Positions 24,368 through 35,810 of a stretch of 64,000 nucleotides of DNA are shown here, piece after piece. Under the pieces are notes generated by a model, which saw only the letters and a list, made by a program, of their open reading frames with translations, had not been told where the DNA came from and did no database searches. Location of the stretch: positions 115,158,746 to 115,222,745 of the forward strand of contig CM057826.1 in NCBI GenBank assembly GCA_030068075.1. The letters run 5' to 3'. Within the stretch, counting starts at the first letter, position 1; every line of letters starts with the position of its first letter. Source of the DNA: Paguma larvata (taxonomy: Eukaryota; Chordata; Mammalia; Carnivora; Viverridae). A program made the translations under genes and the position numbers.

Positions 24368-25110
24368 ACGGTTCTCAACCAGGTATCCACAGACCCTGGG
24401 GTCCACTAGAGAATTCTAGGTATCAATGAACTTAGACAGGAAAACCACCACACCTTTACTTTCATGACCTTATAATCGAAATTAAGCATTCCCTTCCACT
24501 GTAAGAAATAAATCACAGTGTTAGCAATACCTGAGACTTGGCCAGCAATCAGGTATTTTCACAGCACACTGTAACTGCTATACACATTTTGAAATAGCAC
24601 TACAGCTGACCCTTGATAAACATGGGTTTGAAATGCACAGGTCTGCTTACATGTGGAGTTTTTTCAGTAAATTCAGTATAGTACTATAAATACATCTATT
24701 TTTCTTTCCTTAACATTTTCTTTTCTCTTGCTTACTTTATTATACTATTATAGTGTGTAATACTATAACATAAAAATTATATGCTAACTGATTATTTATG
24801 TTATAGGTAAGGCTTTCCGGTCAACACAAGGCTGTTACTAGTTGTCTGGGGAAGTCAAAAGTTATATGCAGATTTTTGGCTGCCTGGCTGGAGGTGGGAG
24901 GTCAGCGCCCCTCATTCCAGCAATATCCGAGGGTCAACTGTATTTCTGAATCATGACAGTTATGACACCCACCAACAATTACTTGTTATTTAATGTGGTA
25001 ACAAAGAAGCTCATGTATTATTACATCACAACTGTTTTTCAATATTTTAACTGAATTCCAGTAACCAGATTCCTCATTATCCCATGTATTTGACACATGT
25101 GCCTTTAAAA
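24368..25110. mobile_element. hAT-like DNA transposon remnant, interrupted at 24603-24940
   Basis: GGTTCTCAACCAGGTATCC, GGGGTCCACTAGAG, TTCATGACCTTATAATCG, AATTAAGCATTCCCTTCC and CAGTGTTAGCAATACCTG match a common mammalian hAT-type repeat as I remember it. The match resumes after 24942 with AACTGAATTCCAGTAACC. The other end is not clearly preserved. Confidence 0.55.
24603..24940. mobile_element. Tigger/pogo-like short DNA transposon with TA duplication
   Basis: The ends are inverted repeats: CAGCTGACCCTTG at the left and GAGGGTCAACTG at the right, each bordered by TA, the target duplication expected for Tc1/mariner-pogo elements. The inside includes GTAAGGCTTTCCGGTCAAC. It is 338 bp long and non-coding, so it must have been mobilised by a transposase supplied from elsewhere. 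Confidence 0.8.
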
Positions 25111-25316
25111 TACTCTCATATCAGCCTAAGAGGCTGATGACACCAAATCGGTCGAAAGCCTCTGCTTCAGAGCAACACGACTCGTGGAAACACACCAACG
25201 ATGGCACTTGGGGAGTTAATGAGTCACTTAAAATCGGGAAACAGGTAGCAGGTCTGACGCCTCGCCAGATGCATGACCTTCAGCGAGAACAATGCCAATG
25301 CGTTGAACAACTTTAC

Positions 25317-25382
25317 CTCTGGTTTCCACGGCGTGGATGCATTTCCTGATTATGCTGAAGCCAATGCTGTCCAACTGTGCGG
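25317..25382 (-). CDS. ARHGAP26: ARHGAP26 coding exon B: start of RhoGAP domain
   Basis: This 66 bp exon continues the frame from exon A and encodes (T)AQLDSIGFSIIRKCIHAVE-TR plus one base of Gly. This is the first helix of the RhoGAP fold, which packs the domain core ahead of the arginine-finger loop; about residues 382-403 in human numbering. The acceptor is CCTCTTCCAG|CC and the donor AGAG|GTAAAG, a weaker donor than those of exons A and C because position +5 only partly matches. The entry and exit phases are both 1, so skipping this 66 bp exon would keep the frame but remove the first RhoGAP helix. The downstream intron contains nested DNA transposons starting about 200 bp after the donor. 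Confidence 0.94.
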
Positions 25383-25509
25383 CTGGAAGAGGAAGAAAAG
25401 GGCAGTCAGGTTGCTAGTCATGAATATACCAACCCTGGACAAGGCCTGACGGGCCCAGGATCAATCAGTCCCATGGTTCGGGCGGCATACATGAATGATT
25501 TAAAAATAT

Positions 25510-25890
25510 TCGTTGGCATTCACTGAGAGCTTACTGTATACCAGGTACAGCTCTTTCATTTATTTGTTTATTTACTTTTAGTTCCTTTATTTTGAGAGAG
25601 CAAGCAAGCAGGGAAGGGCAGAGAGAGAGGGACAGAGAGAGAATCCTACACTGTCGGCACAGAGCCCGAGGTGGGGCTCGAAATCACAGACCACAAGATC
25701 ATGACCTGAGCCAAAACCAAGAGTCAGATGTTGAACTGACCAAACTACCCAGGCGTCCCATGCCAGGTACAGCTCTAAGTGCTTTGTTTATATGATCTCA
25801 TTTAATTGTCCCGGTCACTCTGCAAGGGCATCCTCTATTTACAGCTGAAGAAATCACAGCATAAAGTGATGAGCCCTTTACCAAAGGAAT
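25510..25890 (-). mobile_element. MIR interrupted by a SINE
   Basis: ACTGTATACCAGGTACAGC before the SINE and AAGTGCTTTGTTTATATG, ATCTCATTTAATTGTCC and ACAGCTGAAGAAATCAC after it form one reverse-oriented MIR core. Confidence 0.7.
25555..25762 (-). mobile_element. CAN-SINE with 14 bp target-site duplication
   Basis: It is a reverse-oriented SINE ending in ACTACCCAGGCGTCCCATG. A perfect duplication CCAGGTACAGCTCT stands at 25541-25554 and 25763-25776, which fixes the insertion point inside the MIR. Confidence 0.93.
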
Positions 25891-25989
25891 AAGCAGGCAT
25901 CCTGTAAAACCCTTTGTTTTGTCAGTATCAGGAGCTGTAGAATCAACTGCTTCCTGGTCTCCTTCAAAAAGTATAAATTTGGTGGCTCA

Positions 25990-26180
25990 ATAAACATTGG
26001 ATAAGTGCTTTACCTAGATTATCTCTTTTAATGCCAGCATGTCCTCTAGGCTGATACTATCATTGGCTCTATATTACAGGTGAAGCAACTGAGATTTGCC
26101 TCATTTGTAGAATGATATTTGCAAGCCAAAAATCTTGAGTGAAGCTGCAGAGCTAGTAAGTGCCTTATGTCATAAGCCCT
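25990..26180 (-). mobile_element. MIR fragment
   Basis: GATAAGTGCTTTACCTAG, TTATCTCTTTTAATGCC and ATTACAGGTGAAGCAACTG follow the reverse MIR core. It lies about 100 bp from the preceding MIR. Confidence 0.6.
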
Positions 26181-26756
26181 TACGACCCAAGACCTTAAAT
26201 ATGACCCTGAATTAGAGAGAGAAGTCGAATCCTGCACAGGTGATTAGAAAAAAGGAAAAGTAACCTAGAGGAAAATTAAAATAGTCTACAACAAAGAAGT
26301 TACCTGAGGAATAAGCATAAGGCAATAGAGCCATCTTGGGTGTGGTTAAGTCAGCAGGTGGGTCAGAGCTCTCCACCTACTAAAACCCCACTAATGTGAC
26401 TCAGAAAATAAATGGCCAATAGCAGCAACTTTTTCCAGGGCACCAAACCAATTTCCTAACCTGGCAATGAGCCGGGAACCCACCAAAATTCATTCCCGTG
26501 CTTTGATTACCCAGCGAGGAGAGGTAGATTGTAAGGTTTAAGAATAGGTTCACCTTTTGAGCACCTTGGGACATCAGGGCAAGACATTCAATAAACTAAT
26601 GGTTCACAATAAAGAAGAGAATGACAGAAAGTAGGAAGATAAATATTTATAAATAACTTGCCATCATCCCAGAGCAAGAAATAAACTTGTAAAAAATCAA
26701 ACTACACAGAACTTGAACTCATTCTAATCCAAAAAGAACCTTTTTCAAATACTTTT

Positions 26757-27255
26757 TAAAATTTTTAATAAATTTCAGTATAGTTAACATACAGAGTGGT
26801 GTTAGTTTCAGGTGTATAATATAGTGATTCAACAATTCCATCTACTTCTCAGTGCTCATCATGGGCAACTGCACTCCTTAATCCCCATCACCTGTTTCAC
26901 CCATCCCCGTCCCCCAACTTCAGTTCTGAAAACCATCAGTTCTCAATAATTAAAGGTCTGTTCTTTGGTTTTCCTTTCTTATTTTTCCTTTGTTCACTTT
27001 TCTTGTTTGTTTCTTAAATTCCACATGAGTAAAATCATAGGGTATTTGTCTTTCTCTGACTTGTTTGGCTTAGCATTATACTCTCTAGCTCCATCCATGT
27101 TGTTGCAAATGTCAAGATTTCATTCCTTTTTAAGACTGAATATTATTCCATTGCATATATATGCCACATTTCTTTATCCATTTCTCTATTGATGGGCATT
27201 TGAGCTGCTTGTATAATCTGGCTACTGTAAATTATACTTCAATAAAAATAAGGGT
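26757..27255 (-). mobile_element. L1 3' UTR, reverse oriented
   Basis: AGTATAGTTAACATACAG, GGTGTTAGTTTCAGGTGTA, CATCCATGTTGTTGCAAATG and TTGATGGGCATTTGAGCTG are the reverse complement of carnivore L1 3' sequence. There are no long open frames. Confidence 0.88.
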
Positions 27256-27779
27256 GCACGTTTCTCTCATTATTAACATTTATTAGTCAACTTCGATGCA
27301 ACGAAGATAAAAATTCTTCAGAAAATCACTCAGAATTCCTCAAACTAAAAAGAAATGCTAATTTATCACAAATTCTTTTCCCAGAGTAAACAAAATAACT
27401 CTTATTCTTACATGCCCGTTTAGCACTGATACTTATTGTAATCACATTTGGCCTCTGGGATAGTCAGTAAAGTACCAGAAAAGGAGGAAAACTGTATTTG
27501 TCTTCCAGAAGACCACCTGCTACCCAAACCATTGCTCTTAAAGTTGTAAGTACAGCTATAAAGCTGTACTAACTCACTCTCATGCTTTTTCTAGTCTAAA
27601 CCAAGTATTACTCTGCAAATCACATGGTACAGAGCTTTCTGACTCGATGCTGCAAGTCAGATTGAAATAATTCTCCAAATGAAACTCCATCAACTCATGC
27701 CATAGATTTTTCCCAAATTTAATAACAAACTATGATACACAGGCCAAATCCCTGTTAGAATCTAGGGGAAGATTATTGA

Positions 27780-28530
27780 AAGTAAGAATTTTACTGACAT
27801 ATAATTCATATCCCCATAACATTCACCCATTTAAAGCTCGAAATTCATTAATTTCTAGTCTATTTACAAAGCTATGAATCTATCACCACTATCTAATTCA
27901 CTAACATTTTCATTATCCCCCAACAAAAAACTTCATAACCATTAGCAGTCACTCCCTATGTCCTGTCTTCCGTCAGTTCCTAAAAATCACTCATCTATTT
28001 TCAGTCTGTATGGATTTACCCATTCGAGGCATTTCACATAAATGGAAACCCAACAGGTGGTGTTTTGCGTCTAGCTTCCTTCACTCGGTATGATGTTTTC
28101 AAGAGTCATGTATGTCACAGCATCGGTTTATCATTTCTTTTTATGACTAACTAATACTCCATTGTCTGGATAAGCCACATTATTGATCCATTCATGGGTC
28201 GTTGTTTCTACTTTCTGGCTGGGAACTGCTGCTAGGAACATCTGTGTACAAGTTTTTGCTCTTCAGTATACACCTAGAAATGGAATAGCTGGATTATAGA
28301 GTAGCTTGATCCTAAACTTCCCAAACTGCTTTCTACAGCGTGGCACCAATTTACAATCCCACCAGCCATGTATGAGGGTTCCTATTTCTCCGCATGCTTG
28401 CCCATGTTTGTTATTGTCTTTTTTATCATAGTTTTTTTGTGGGCGTAAAGTGGTATCTCATTGTGGTTTTGATTTGCATTTCCTTAGTGACTAATGATGT
28501 TGGGCATCTTTTCATGTGCAGAGGAGGATA
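27780..28530 (-). mobile_element. L1MA/L1MB-type 3' region, reverse oriented
   Basis: ACATATAATTCATATCCCC, GGATTTACCCATTCGAGG, ACCTAGAAATGGAATAGCTG, CAATCCCACCAGCCATGTA and TGATTTGCATTTCCTTAGTG are classic reverse-complement L1 3' phrases. Confidence 0.88.
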
Positions 28531-29069
28531 TTCATTCCTTTAGACAGTAGTCAGAACAGAGAACCTACTGGAAACATTTATCACAAGGGAAATTATTTTT
28601 TGTACCTAAGGAGGTTTCCAAAATGCTCATAACTGTGATTCCGTAGTCCATTGAAGCCTTTCAGTTCTTCTTGTGAGAGGTGATTAACAAAATTTGTGCA
28701 CAAGGATGACAGTCCAAGAAGTTTGGGAGAGAAAGAACCCCCTTTTTGCACCATGCTTTGGGGAGCTGCTAATTCCAAGCTTGGATGCTTTAAGACTAGG
28801 TTTGTGGGCATGGTCTTGTTTTGGGCATTGATGAACTTCTATCCTGGACAAAAAGCATTTTGCTTTTCCCCAGAAACATGGATAAAAGTTTTGGAAAATT
28901 TGAAAAAAACCTGGCAGCTGACAATGACCACCTCTGTGACCAATAGATACCTGCTTATACAGCTATCAGCACAATGAGCAGAAGACATAAGGGCGGGGCT
29001 AGAGATAAACCGGCAGGGCCACATGAGACCTTGAACCTGTCCATAATTTACTCTAAGAAGCCAGATCTT

Positions 29070-29287
29070 GGGGCACCTGGGTGGTTCGGTTGGTTTCAGC
29101 GAAGCATCTGACTTCAGCTCAAGTCATGATTTCATGATTCGTGGGTTCAAGCACCACATAGGGCTCTGTGCTGATAGCTCAGAGCCTGGAGCCTGTTTCA
29201 GATTCCGTGTCTCCCTCGCTCTCCCATTCCCCGGCTTGCACTGTGTTTCTCTCTCAAAAATTACATAAACATGAAAAAATTAAAAAC
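29070..29287 (+). mobile_element. Feline-type CAN-SINE, antisense to the gene
   Basis: It opens GGGGCACCTGGGTGGTTCGG and carries the B box GTGGGTTCAAGCACC, CTCAGAGCCTGGAGCCTG, a pyrimidine tract and an A-rich tail. Confidence 0.93.
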
Positions 29288-29841
29288 AAGAAGATTCTAG
29301 GTTATTTTCTGGGCAACTAATAGCTAATGGAAAAGAATGCAATGGAACCTTCCAAGTGTGTCCAGAAAAAACTGAATTCCACTAACCTAAACTAATGACA
29401 ATGACTTCTTTTTGAAATTAGTAAAGCAAACTGCCCCCTTGTTATTATTTCTCCTTTGGTTGTCCCAACACAAGTTCTCTCATTTGTTTTAAATCTGCTA
29501 ACTCCTTTTCTTGATTAAATCTTACACAGATGTTACTCATAAAGGCCTGACACATTACACATGTAACACAGTATTAGTATATGTTTGTTGTCTGAGTTCA
29601 CAAGTATAATGCTTTTACATACTGCAAAGCCAAACAGAGTTCAAGGTAACTCTGTTAGCCTCTAAGTGTTCAAGTGGCATAGTGAAGACTTATAGGAAGA
29701 TAGTACTGTGTTCAGACACTGAATTCATATCAAACAACAGTTGCCAATAAGGAGCTCATAATATACAGTTTAACAGCCATTGTTCTAAGTCTCTAAACTG
29801 GAAATGGTATAATTATTACACTGCCTGTTGCCTTGGGACAC

Positions 29842-29895
29842 CCCTGTATCTCCCTGTGTCATTATGGGTCATCCCTGTATTTCCCTGTAACTCTA
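29842..29895 (+). repeat. Short imperfect tandem duplication
   Basis: CCCTGTATCTCCCTGT and CCCTGTATTTCCCTGT follow each other about 30 bp apart with related flanks. Only two copies exist and no element was recognised. Confidence 0.6.
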
Positions 29896-30614
29896 TGGTA
29901 TGTATGAGTGTGCGTGCACACACACACGCAGGTCTGACTTCTCATCAACCTGGCTTTCCTGTGGACGTCATGATTAGGTTACTAATGATTAACGACTGCT
30001 TTATTATTTAACACGTACAGAGTACTACTAATATAACGGAGATTATAATACATAACTAGAGATCATGAGTTCTGATCTCTGTCCAGCAGGTACATAATCT
30101 AAGTTAATTGAGATCTCCTCTGCCAAAAAGCAAGTTCCCACTAAAAGGTTTAGAACATGATCGCCACCAGACAGTGTTTGCTAATGACAAAAAAACTCTG
30201 AGCAGCCGCCAGATGGAAGCGGCTGTCCTTAATCCCCTCAAGCAGGTGATTCAGCTCTTCTACTGAGCCAAGGCTCAGAAAAGGTCAGGGATTTATTTGC
30301 AATTTCTGTATCCTTATAATCTCCGGGAATAATCTCTCATTAAATATCGACTAGGCTGCCATTATTCCCTTAATTTGACTTGCGATGAGTTGTTGCGGGA
30401 CCCATGGCTCCTATGCCTGCCATCTACCATCTTACATAGATGGCTTCAACTGGCTTCTCTTCCTCCCTCAACCTCAACTTCAGCTTTGCCCAGGATTGTG
30501 CACAAGGCAGCCCCAACAGGTGTCATATGAGATTGTCGCAGCACTCCCACCCAATACCCAGGTTAACCTTTCAAGTTAGAAATGTATCATACTCTTAACT
30601 TTCACTTCAACTTT

Positions 30615-30884
30615 TTCTTCAATGTTTATTCATTTTTTGAGAGAGGGAGAGAGAGGGAGAGAGAGGGAGAGAGAGGGAGAGAGAGGGAGAGAGAGGGAGA
30701 GAGAGGGAGAGAAAGAGAGAGCAAACAAGCAGGGGAAGGACAGAGAGAGAGGGAGACACAGAATCTGAAGCAGGCTCCAGGCGCTGACAGCTCAGAGCCT
30801 GACACGGGACTCGCACTCAGGAACTGAAGACCATGACCTGAGCTGAAGCTGGACGCTTAACTGACTGAGTCACCCAGATGTACC
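30615..30884 (-). mobile_element. CAN-SINE with internal minisatellite
   Basis: It is a reverse-oriented SINE from TTCTTCAATGTTTATTC to GACTGAGTCACCCAG. Near-matching flanks CACTTCAACTT and CGCTTCAACTT support a target-site duplication. Its purine tract has grown into a regular 10 bp repeat. Confidence 0.9.
30641..30710 (+). repeat. Seven perfect copies of a 10 bp unit, GAGAGGGAGA
   Basis: Seven identical decamers follow one another, then a variant GAGAAAGAGA. The array lies in the SINE purine tract. It is the source of the spurious open frame rich in Arg and Glu at 30582-30827. Confidence 0.97.
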
Positions 30885-31384
30885 TCGCTTCAACTTGTGA
30901 AGTCTTTTTCCTTCGTCTCCTTTTAGAGGAGGGTCACACAAACCTATTTTCTGTAAGTTCCATGGAGAACGCACGAACACTGAGAGTTGGGTTGACGCTC
31001 AGTCAACTTGGAGGGTCTTAGGAGAGAAGAGGGAAGAGGCTTGGCAGACTGCTGGAGTTTACATTATTATGCCAAGAGACTCTAGATTCCCCAAATACCA
31101 AGAGCAGGGAAGCAGGTTAAACCCAGAAACAGACGATTTTACTGCTAAGGGCTAGAAACAACAACCTACTATATAAGGTTCAATCCAATGACTTCCTTGC
31201 CTAAAAGGGGGAAGCTGATGGCCCAGGTGGATACACATGCTCTGCAGTTTCTGCATCAAATGGTACCTCACCTGAAATGTCTTCCCTGGCTCTTTCCACC
31301 TTAAAAGAAAATGAAGTGCATAGGTGCTGGTAGAGGGTAAGAACTACAAAAAAACCATGAGCAAACCCCTTTGCACTCTCCCTC

Positions 31385-32075
31385 TTTCTTACTCCCATAT
31401 CCAAATTATCACCAGGTCCCTCAATTCTGTCTGGTGCTGGCTTCCACCACCTGTTACCATGACTGCTATGATGACCACCTAACTGGTATCCTCTTCTTCC
31501 TCTAGTTCCCTCCAGTCTGTCCTCCACATTGTGGCCCCTATGATCTAGATGAAACCAGACCACATCACCACCCTGTTTAAAATCTCTTGATGACACTGCA
31601 TTGCTCTCAAGAGGATAACCCAAATCCTTAATGTGTCCATAACCCTGTACGGTCTGGCCTGGCCTGCTTCATCTCAAGCCATGACTCCATACCTGAGCAT
31701 TCTACCAAACTGGCTTTCTTTCAGAGCGTCCAAGTGACCACACTTTTCCTCTAGCCTTTGGACATGCTCTGGATTTCACTTGGAAGCCCAATGGCCCAAG
31801 TTACTCCAAATCAGGTCTCCCTTCCAATGCCAATTGCTCAAAAATGCCCTCCTGACCTCTCCACCGGGTTCATGTTCCCGCTGCAACTCGGATATAGCAC
31901 TATGAACTTCTCCTTCAGAGTATGTCATTTTAAGTGTACATTTATTTCTATGATGCTGCCTACCTAACCAGATCTGCATTCATGAAAGCAAGGGTGCATG
32001 TGTATCTTTACCTATTTCTTTTATTCAGTACTCTGTCTCTGCCTTTCACTGTCTACTATCATGTTGGATATTAAG
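31385..32075 (+). mobile_element. L2 LINE 3' fragment
   Basis: ACCAGACCACATCACCACC, CTTAATGTGTCCATAACCC, TGTACGGTCTGGCCTGG and GCCTTTGGACATGCTCTGG follow L2 order. No coding frame survives. Confidence 0.72.
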
Positions 32076-32099
32076 TATGATGGGGAGGGTCACTAAGGG

Positions 32100-32230
32100 A
32101 AAGCATGATGTAGTGAAAATGACCCTCCAAACTCCAAGTGATAAAAACCCAAGAGGAGATAAGTTATTTAAGCTCTGGTACCTCGATTTTTCATCTTTTG
32201 TGAAGATATAAGTGTTAAATAAAGATACGG
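32100..32230 (+). mobile_element. MIR fragment (tentative)
   Basis: AAGTTATTTAAGCTCTGGTA followed by TTTTTCATCTTTTGTGAAG and GTTAAATAAAGA resembles the MIR core in forward orientation. Confidence 0.45.
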
Positions 32231-33549
32231 ACGGCTGACCTAACTACTTCCTTCCTTCCTATGTCAATAGAAGAGGTATCACCACCTAGCAGTACAACCC
32301 CAAGAATGGGTTTAAGAGAAAGGAAAAACAAAAGTTGTGAAGCCAAGACATAAAACGGAGAACATAAAACCAACTTCTGATTTTCCTAGACACTTGGAGA
32401 AATCCTTTGCTTTTCCATCGAGGCATTATCATCGCCCAACTGTACATGGAATGAAGCTATGGCTGGTGGAAACAGAGTGTGGGGGTTCTTTCCATATCGT
32501 GCAATCTGGGCCATCTACATAGTGAGACAGGCCTGAGGTCAAGAATTGCCCTAGAAAACAAGAGCATTCTCCCTTAGAGCTGTTTGCCATCCAAGAGACC
32601 ACATTGTCCTTCCGGTCCAGAAGGCCCTTTACTGAAAATCTCTGACAGCTGTTGCTCTACCCCAGACCTTATTACTCAGAACATCAAGAAATTTGGCATA
32701 AGGTGGCCAAATCACTAATTCTGGATGGACGGGACCTTTCCATGCCACAGGGTGACTGATGGACACACAGAGTGTGAAAACAACTCTCTGGGACATACCC
32801 CAAAGTCACCCCATAAATGCATCCTGGGAATTCTAACCGATCTCATAAGACAAATCCTTTCCGAAAAGAGAGGAGATGTTCTATTGAATTAGCCCCAACA
32901 CATGAGAACACTTTACCCACTTTTCTAAAGCTGGCATTCAACAGGTTTTCCCTAGTCTAAGAAATCTTACCCCAGAAATCTTATTCAACAAAAATCTTTC
33001 AAGTTTTTTTATAGGAGAAATGGAATTTGCTGGTAGTGCTGGGTGTTTACATAAAAATGACAGAACTGAGAGGCAAAGGAAGTTACTGCCCTGTTTTTAA
33101 TGTGGATAGATATAGAAAACTGGAGTTATTATGAGCTGGTCACCATTTTATGGACCGCTCCAAGGGCATGTTCTCGCCACAGAATTTTACTCAATTTCCC
33201 AACGTGATTTGCTCTCTAAAGTCTGGCCTACCTCACTCATTCTCAATTTAATCAATTTCGACACCATTAAAAGCCATGAAGGGAAACACCCACATTGAAT
33301 TAAACACCATATCCATCTGGAGATTTCCAATTGACCCACACACTCAAGGGGCTCACGTCCTTTCTCCTAACCATGCAAAGACCCAGAGTTCCCAGGGCTT
33401 CATGGCTGTGGCCCTTGGGAAACAGTCTTCAGGGAAGCAGCTCTCAGATGGTTTCAGTGGGGCCCGGGAAGGTGGCCAATTGCTTCTTAATTATCCAAGA
33501 ATCCAGAAAGACATAGATTAGATTAAGGTCTCTGCCACCTCTGAGCCAT

Positions 33550-33690
33550 ACACTCATAAGATGAACACTGCACCTGACACTTTCCTCACCGGCACGGTGG
33601 GGGTAACACACCCACGTGTTGTGAGGGTCAAATAAAATGTATATACTGACTTATTTGGTTTTCAATAAATGGTCATTGGCCATATTATCA
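33550..33690 (+). mobile_element. MIR fragment
   Basis: TTTCCTCACCGGCACGGTG, GTTGTGAGGGTCAAATAAAA and TTTTCAATAAATGGTCATTG match the 3' half of MIR. Confidence 0.6.
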
Positions 33691-33924
33691 ACATCTGAAT
33701 CAAAATTTCTAGGTGATGAAACATTTTTCATATCCAAGTTCCTATTATCCCCATAATAATCACACGGGGCAAACACTGTTACTGTTCTCACTAACAACTT
33801 CTTGCTATGTTTTCATACTGTTGATACAATATACTAATATAGTATAGCTTAATTGATTTTCCCAGTGTATCTGGCAAGTTTTTTGTGATGAGAAAAGCCA
33901 GGCTCACAACGTTAAGTGGTAACA

Positions 33925-34130
33925 ATGATAACAGTAGCTAAAGCTTGCTGAACTGATTGCACTGCTCTGGGCTATGCACTTAAATGCACTGTGTCCACCT
34001 CATCAGCACCCCTATTCTGTAGACAGGAAGTTTTGAGTCAGATGAAGTTCAGGAACTTCTGTTAAGGCTTTGGCATTAATGAGTGGTGGAACTGGGACAG
34101 TAACTCAGTCTGACTCCAGGGCTCATCCCT
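33925..34130 (-). mobile_element. MIR fragment
   Basis: GGGCTATGCACTTAAATGC, TGTAGACAGGAAGTTTTG and GTCTGACTCCAGGGCTC follow the reverse MIR consensus. Confidence 0.6.
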
Positions 34131-34378
34131 CATCTACTCCCCACTCTTCAGCTCAAGTTCAGTCAGATAGGGATAGGGGTTGGGGATCAGGTTTTCTTGG
34201 TTCTTCCCTTTCTATTCCAGCAGGAGCTCTCAAATCTAGTGGACAAGAGAACCAGGACCATGCCTGTTGCCATGGAGCTTGTGGGCACCCTCCCACAGTT
34301 GTACTCCAGTAGGTGTGAGAAGCACACTTGGGACCGTGATGTACTGTTTACCAAGCAATTAAAACTAGTACCACCAAA

Positions 34379-34550
34379 GGGGCATCTGGGTGGCTCAGTC
34401 AGTTAAGTCCCACTCTTGGTTTCAACCCAGGTCATGATCTCATGGTCTGTGAGATCGAGCTCTCCATCGGGCTCAGGGCTGACAGCATGGAGCCGGCTTG
34501 GGAATCTCTCTCTCTCTCTCAAAAATACATGAACTTAAAAAAAAAACCAA
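34379..34550 (+). mobile_element. CAN-SINE, antisense to the gene, internally shortened
   Basis: It opens GGGGCATCTGGGTGGCTCAG. The pyrimidine region is short and ends in a CT repeat, then an A-tail. Flanks beginning AAAACTAGT on both sides with further partial identity indicate a target-site duplication. Confidence 0.9.
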
Positions 34551-35039
34551 AAACTAGTTATCACTAAAGAGGAATAGAAGTGATTGTGGACTATTAATTA
34601 GCTATCAGTATCTGTTCCACAGTCCCCATCTAATAATATCCATTTACAGCGCTATGTACCCGTATACATATACCATTATATGCTGTTTGTGCCACTCCAA
34701 ATGATTCACAAATATTTGTAATAGTTGTAGTTGTGTACTTATTTCAACGAATATTAGAAATTGACCTGTTTATTACACATAGGATGACATGCTCTATTTA
34801 TAAAATAAATTTAAGTTAAAAAGAGTGAACTCATTTAAGAAAATTAGTAGGTACAGAGTACCAATACAGGTGGTATATGTATATGTTAAAAGAAAAAAAA
34901 AAAAACACCAAAAAGTCAATGATAGAAATGTAACATATTTGGGAACTACTGTCTTAATTTGTCCCTGATCGTGTACTATATTCAATCTGGCTGGAAGACA
35001 GGATGGGAGGGTACATCATTCTACCAGCAAGATGGCCTA

Positions 35040-35810
35040 CTTCAATACAGTCATCCTTGATTCCTTGCGTTCTCCCTGACTCCTATCAGCCAGCCTCATC
35101 GATCACAGTTAAACACACACCCAGAACCCAATTGCTTCCCACCATGTCCGCTGCTGATAGCTGATCCAAGCCACTGTTATCTTTCACCTGGATTGCTGCA
35201 ATCGTCTCCCAGCTGCTTCTCCTTTTGCCCCATACAGTTTATTCTCCACCAGCAGCTAGAGGCATCTTTTAAAAATACACATTGGCTCATATGTCACTTG
35301 CCTGATCATGACTCTCCAGGGACTTCTCATGACACTCAGAACACAAGCTGTCCTCCTGACCATGGCTTCGCAGGGTCTAGTTCTAGCCTACTTGACCACT
35401 CTCCCTCTGGCCTCCTCCGATCCAGTCACCGCAGTCATCCAGGTAATCTGTGAACACGGCTGGTTCGCCCCCTCCAATGCAAGAGCCCTTGCACACGCTG
35501 GTTTCTCTGCTGGCTCCTAACATGTCTTGCTCCCTCCATTTGTTCGAGTTTCTGTTCAAATGTCACCTCTTCAGAGAGGCCTCTCTGCTCCAGGTATCTA
35601 GAAGGGTTCTCTCTTCTCTAGTCATGCTCTATCTCTGCTCTTAATTCTGCCTAGCCCCTCTCTGCACCTCAAAGTATACTTTTATTTACATGCCATTTGT
35701 CAGTTTCTCTGATTAGAACTCCGTGAGAAAAGGGACTTTATCGGCCTTGTTCATTACTGTACTATTATAAATATAATAAATATTTTCTGGATGGAGCAAG
35801 AGATACAGTC
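35040..35810 (+). mobile_element. L2 LINE 3' fragment, best preserved in the window
   Basis: GGATTGCTGCAATCGTCTCC, CAGCAGCTAGAGGCATCTTT, CTTGCACACGCTGG, CAAATGTCACCTCTTCAGAG and the terminal AACTCCGTGAGAAAAGGGAC with ATAATAAATATTT all match L2 in order. Overlapping short open frames here are remnants and not genes. Confidence 0.85.

Larger units (their letters stand above)
21060..25316 (-). other. ARHGAP26: ARHGAP26 intron between exons B and C
   Basis: This 4257 bp intron is bounded by GTAAAG at 25316-25311 and CCTCAG just above 21059. It holds an L2 fragment (21800-22450), a TTTTCA repeat (22896-22920) and an hAT-like element split by a Tigger-like element (24368-25110). From 22450 to 24360 I recognise nothing apart from a T-run at 23891-23908. 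Confidence 0.85.

Noticed and set aside
28696..28977. 93-codon plus-strand frame as a possible gene or retrocopy
   Set aside because: Not similar to any protein I know; no poly-A tail or duplications. Kept only as an unexplained block.
30641..30710. Regular direct repeats resembling a CRISPR array
   Set aside because: Units are contiguous without spacers, in a mammalian SINE.
31201..31623. 140-codon minus-strand open frame
   Set aside because: Much of it is the antisense of an L2 fragment, and I see no protein similarity.
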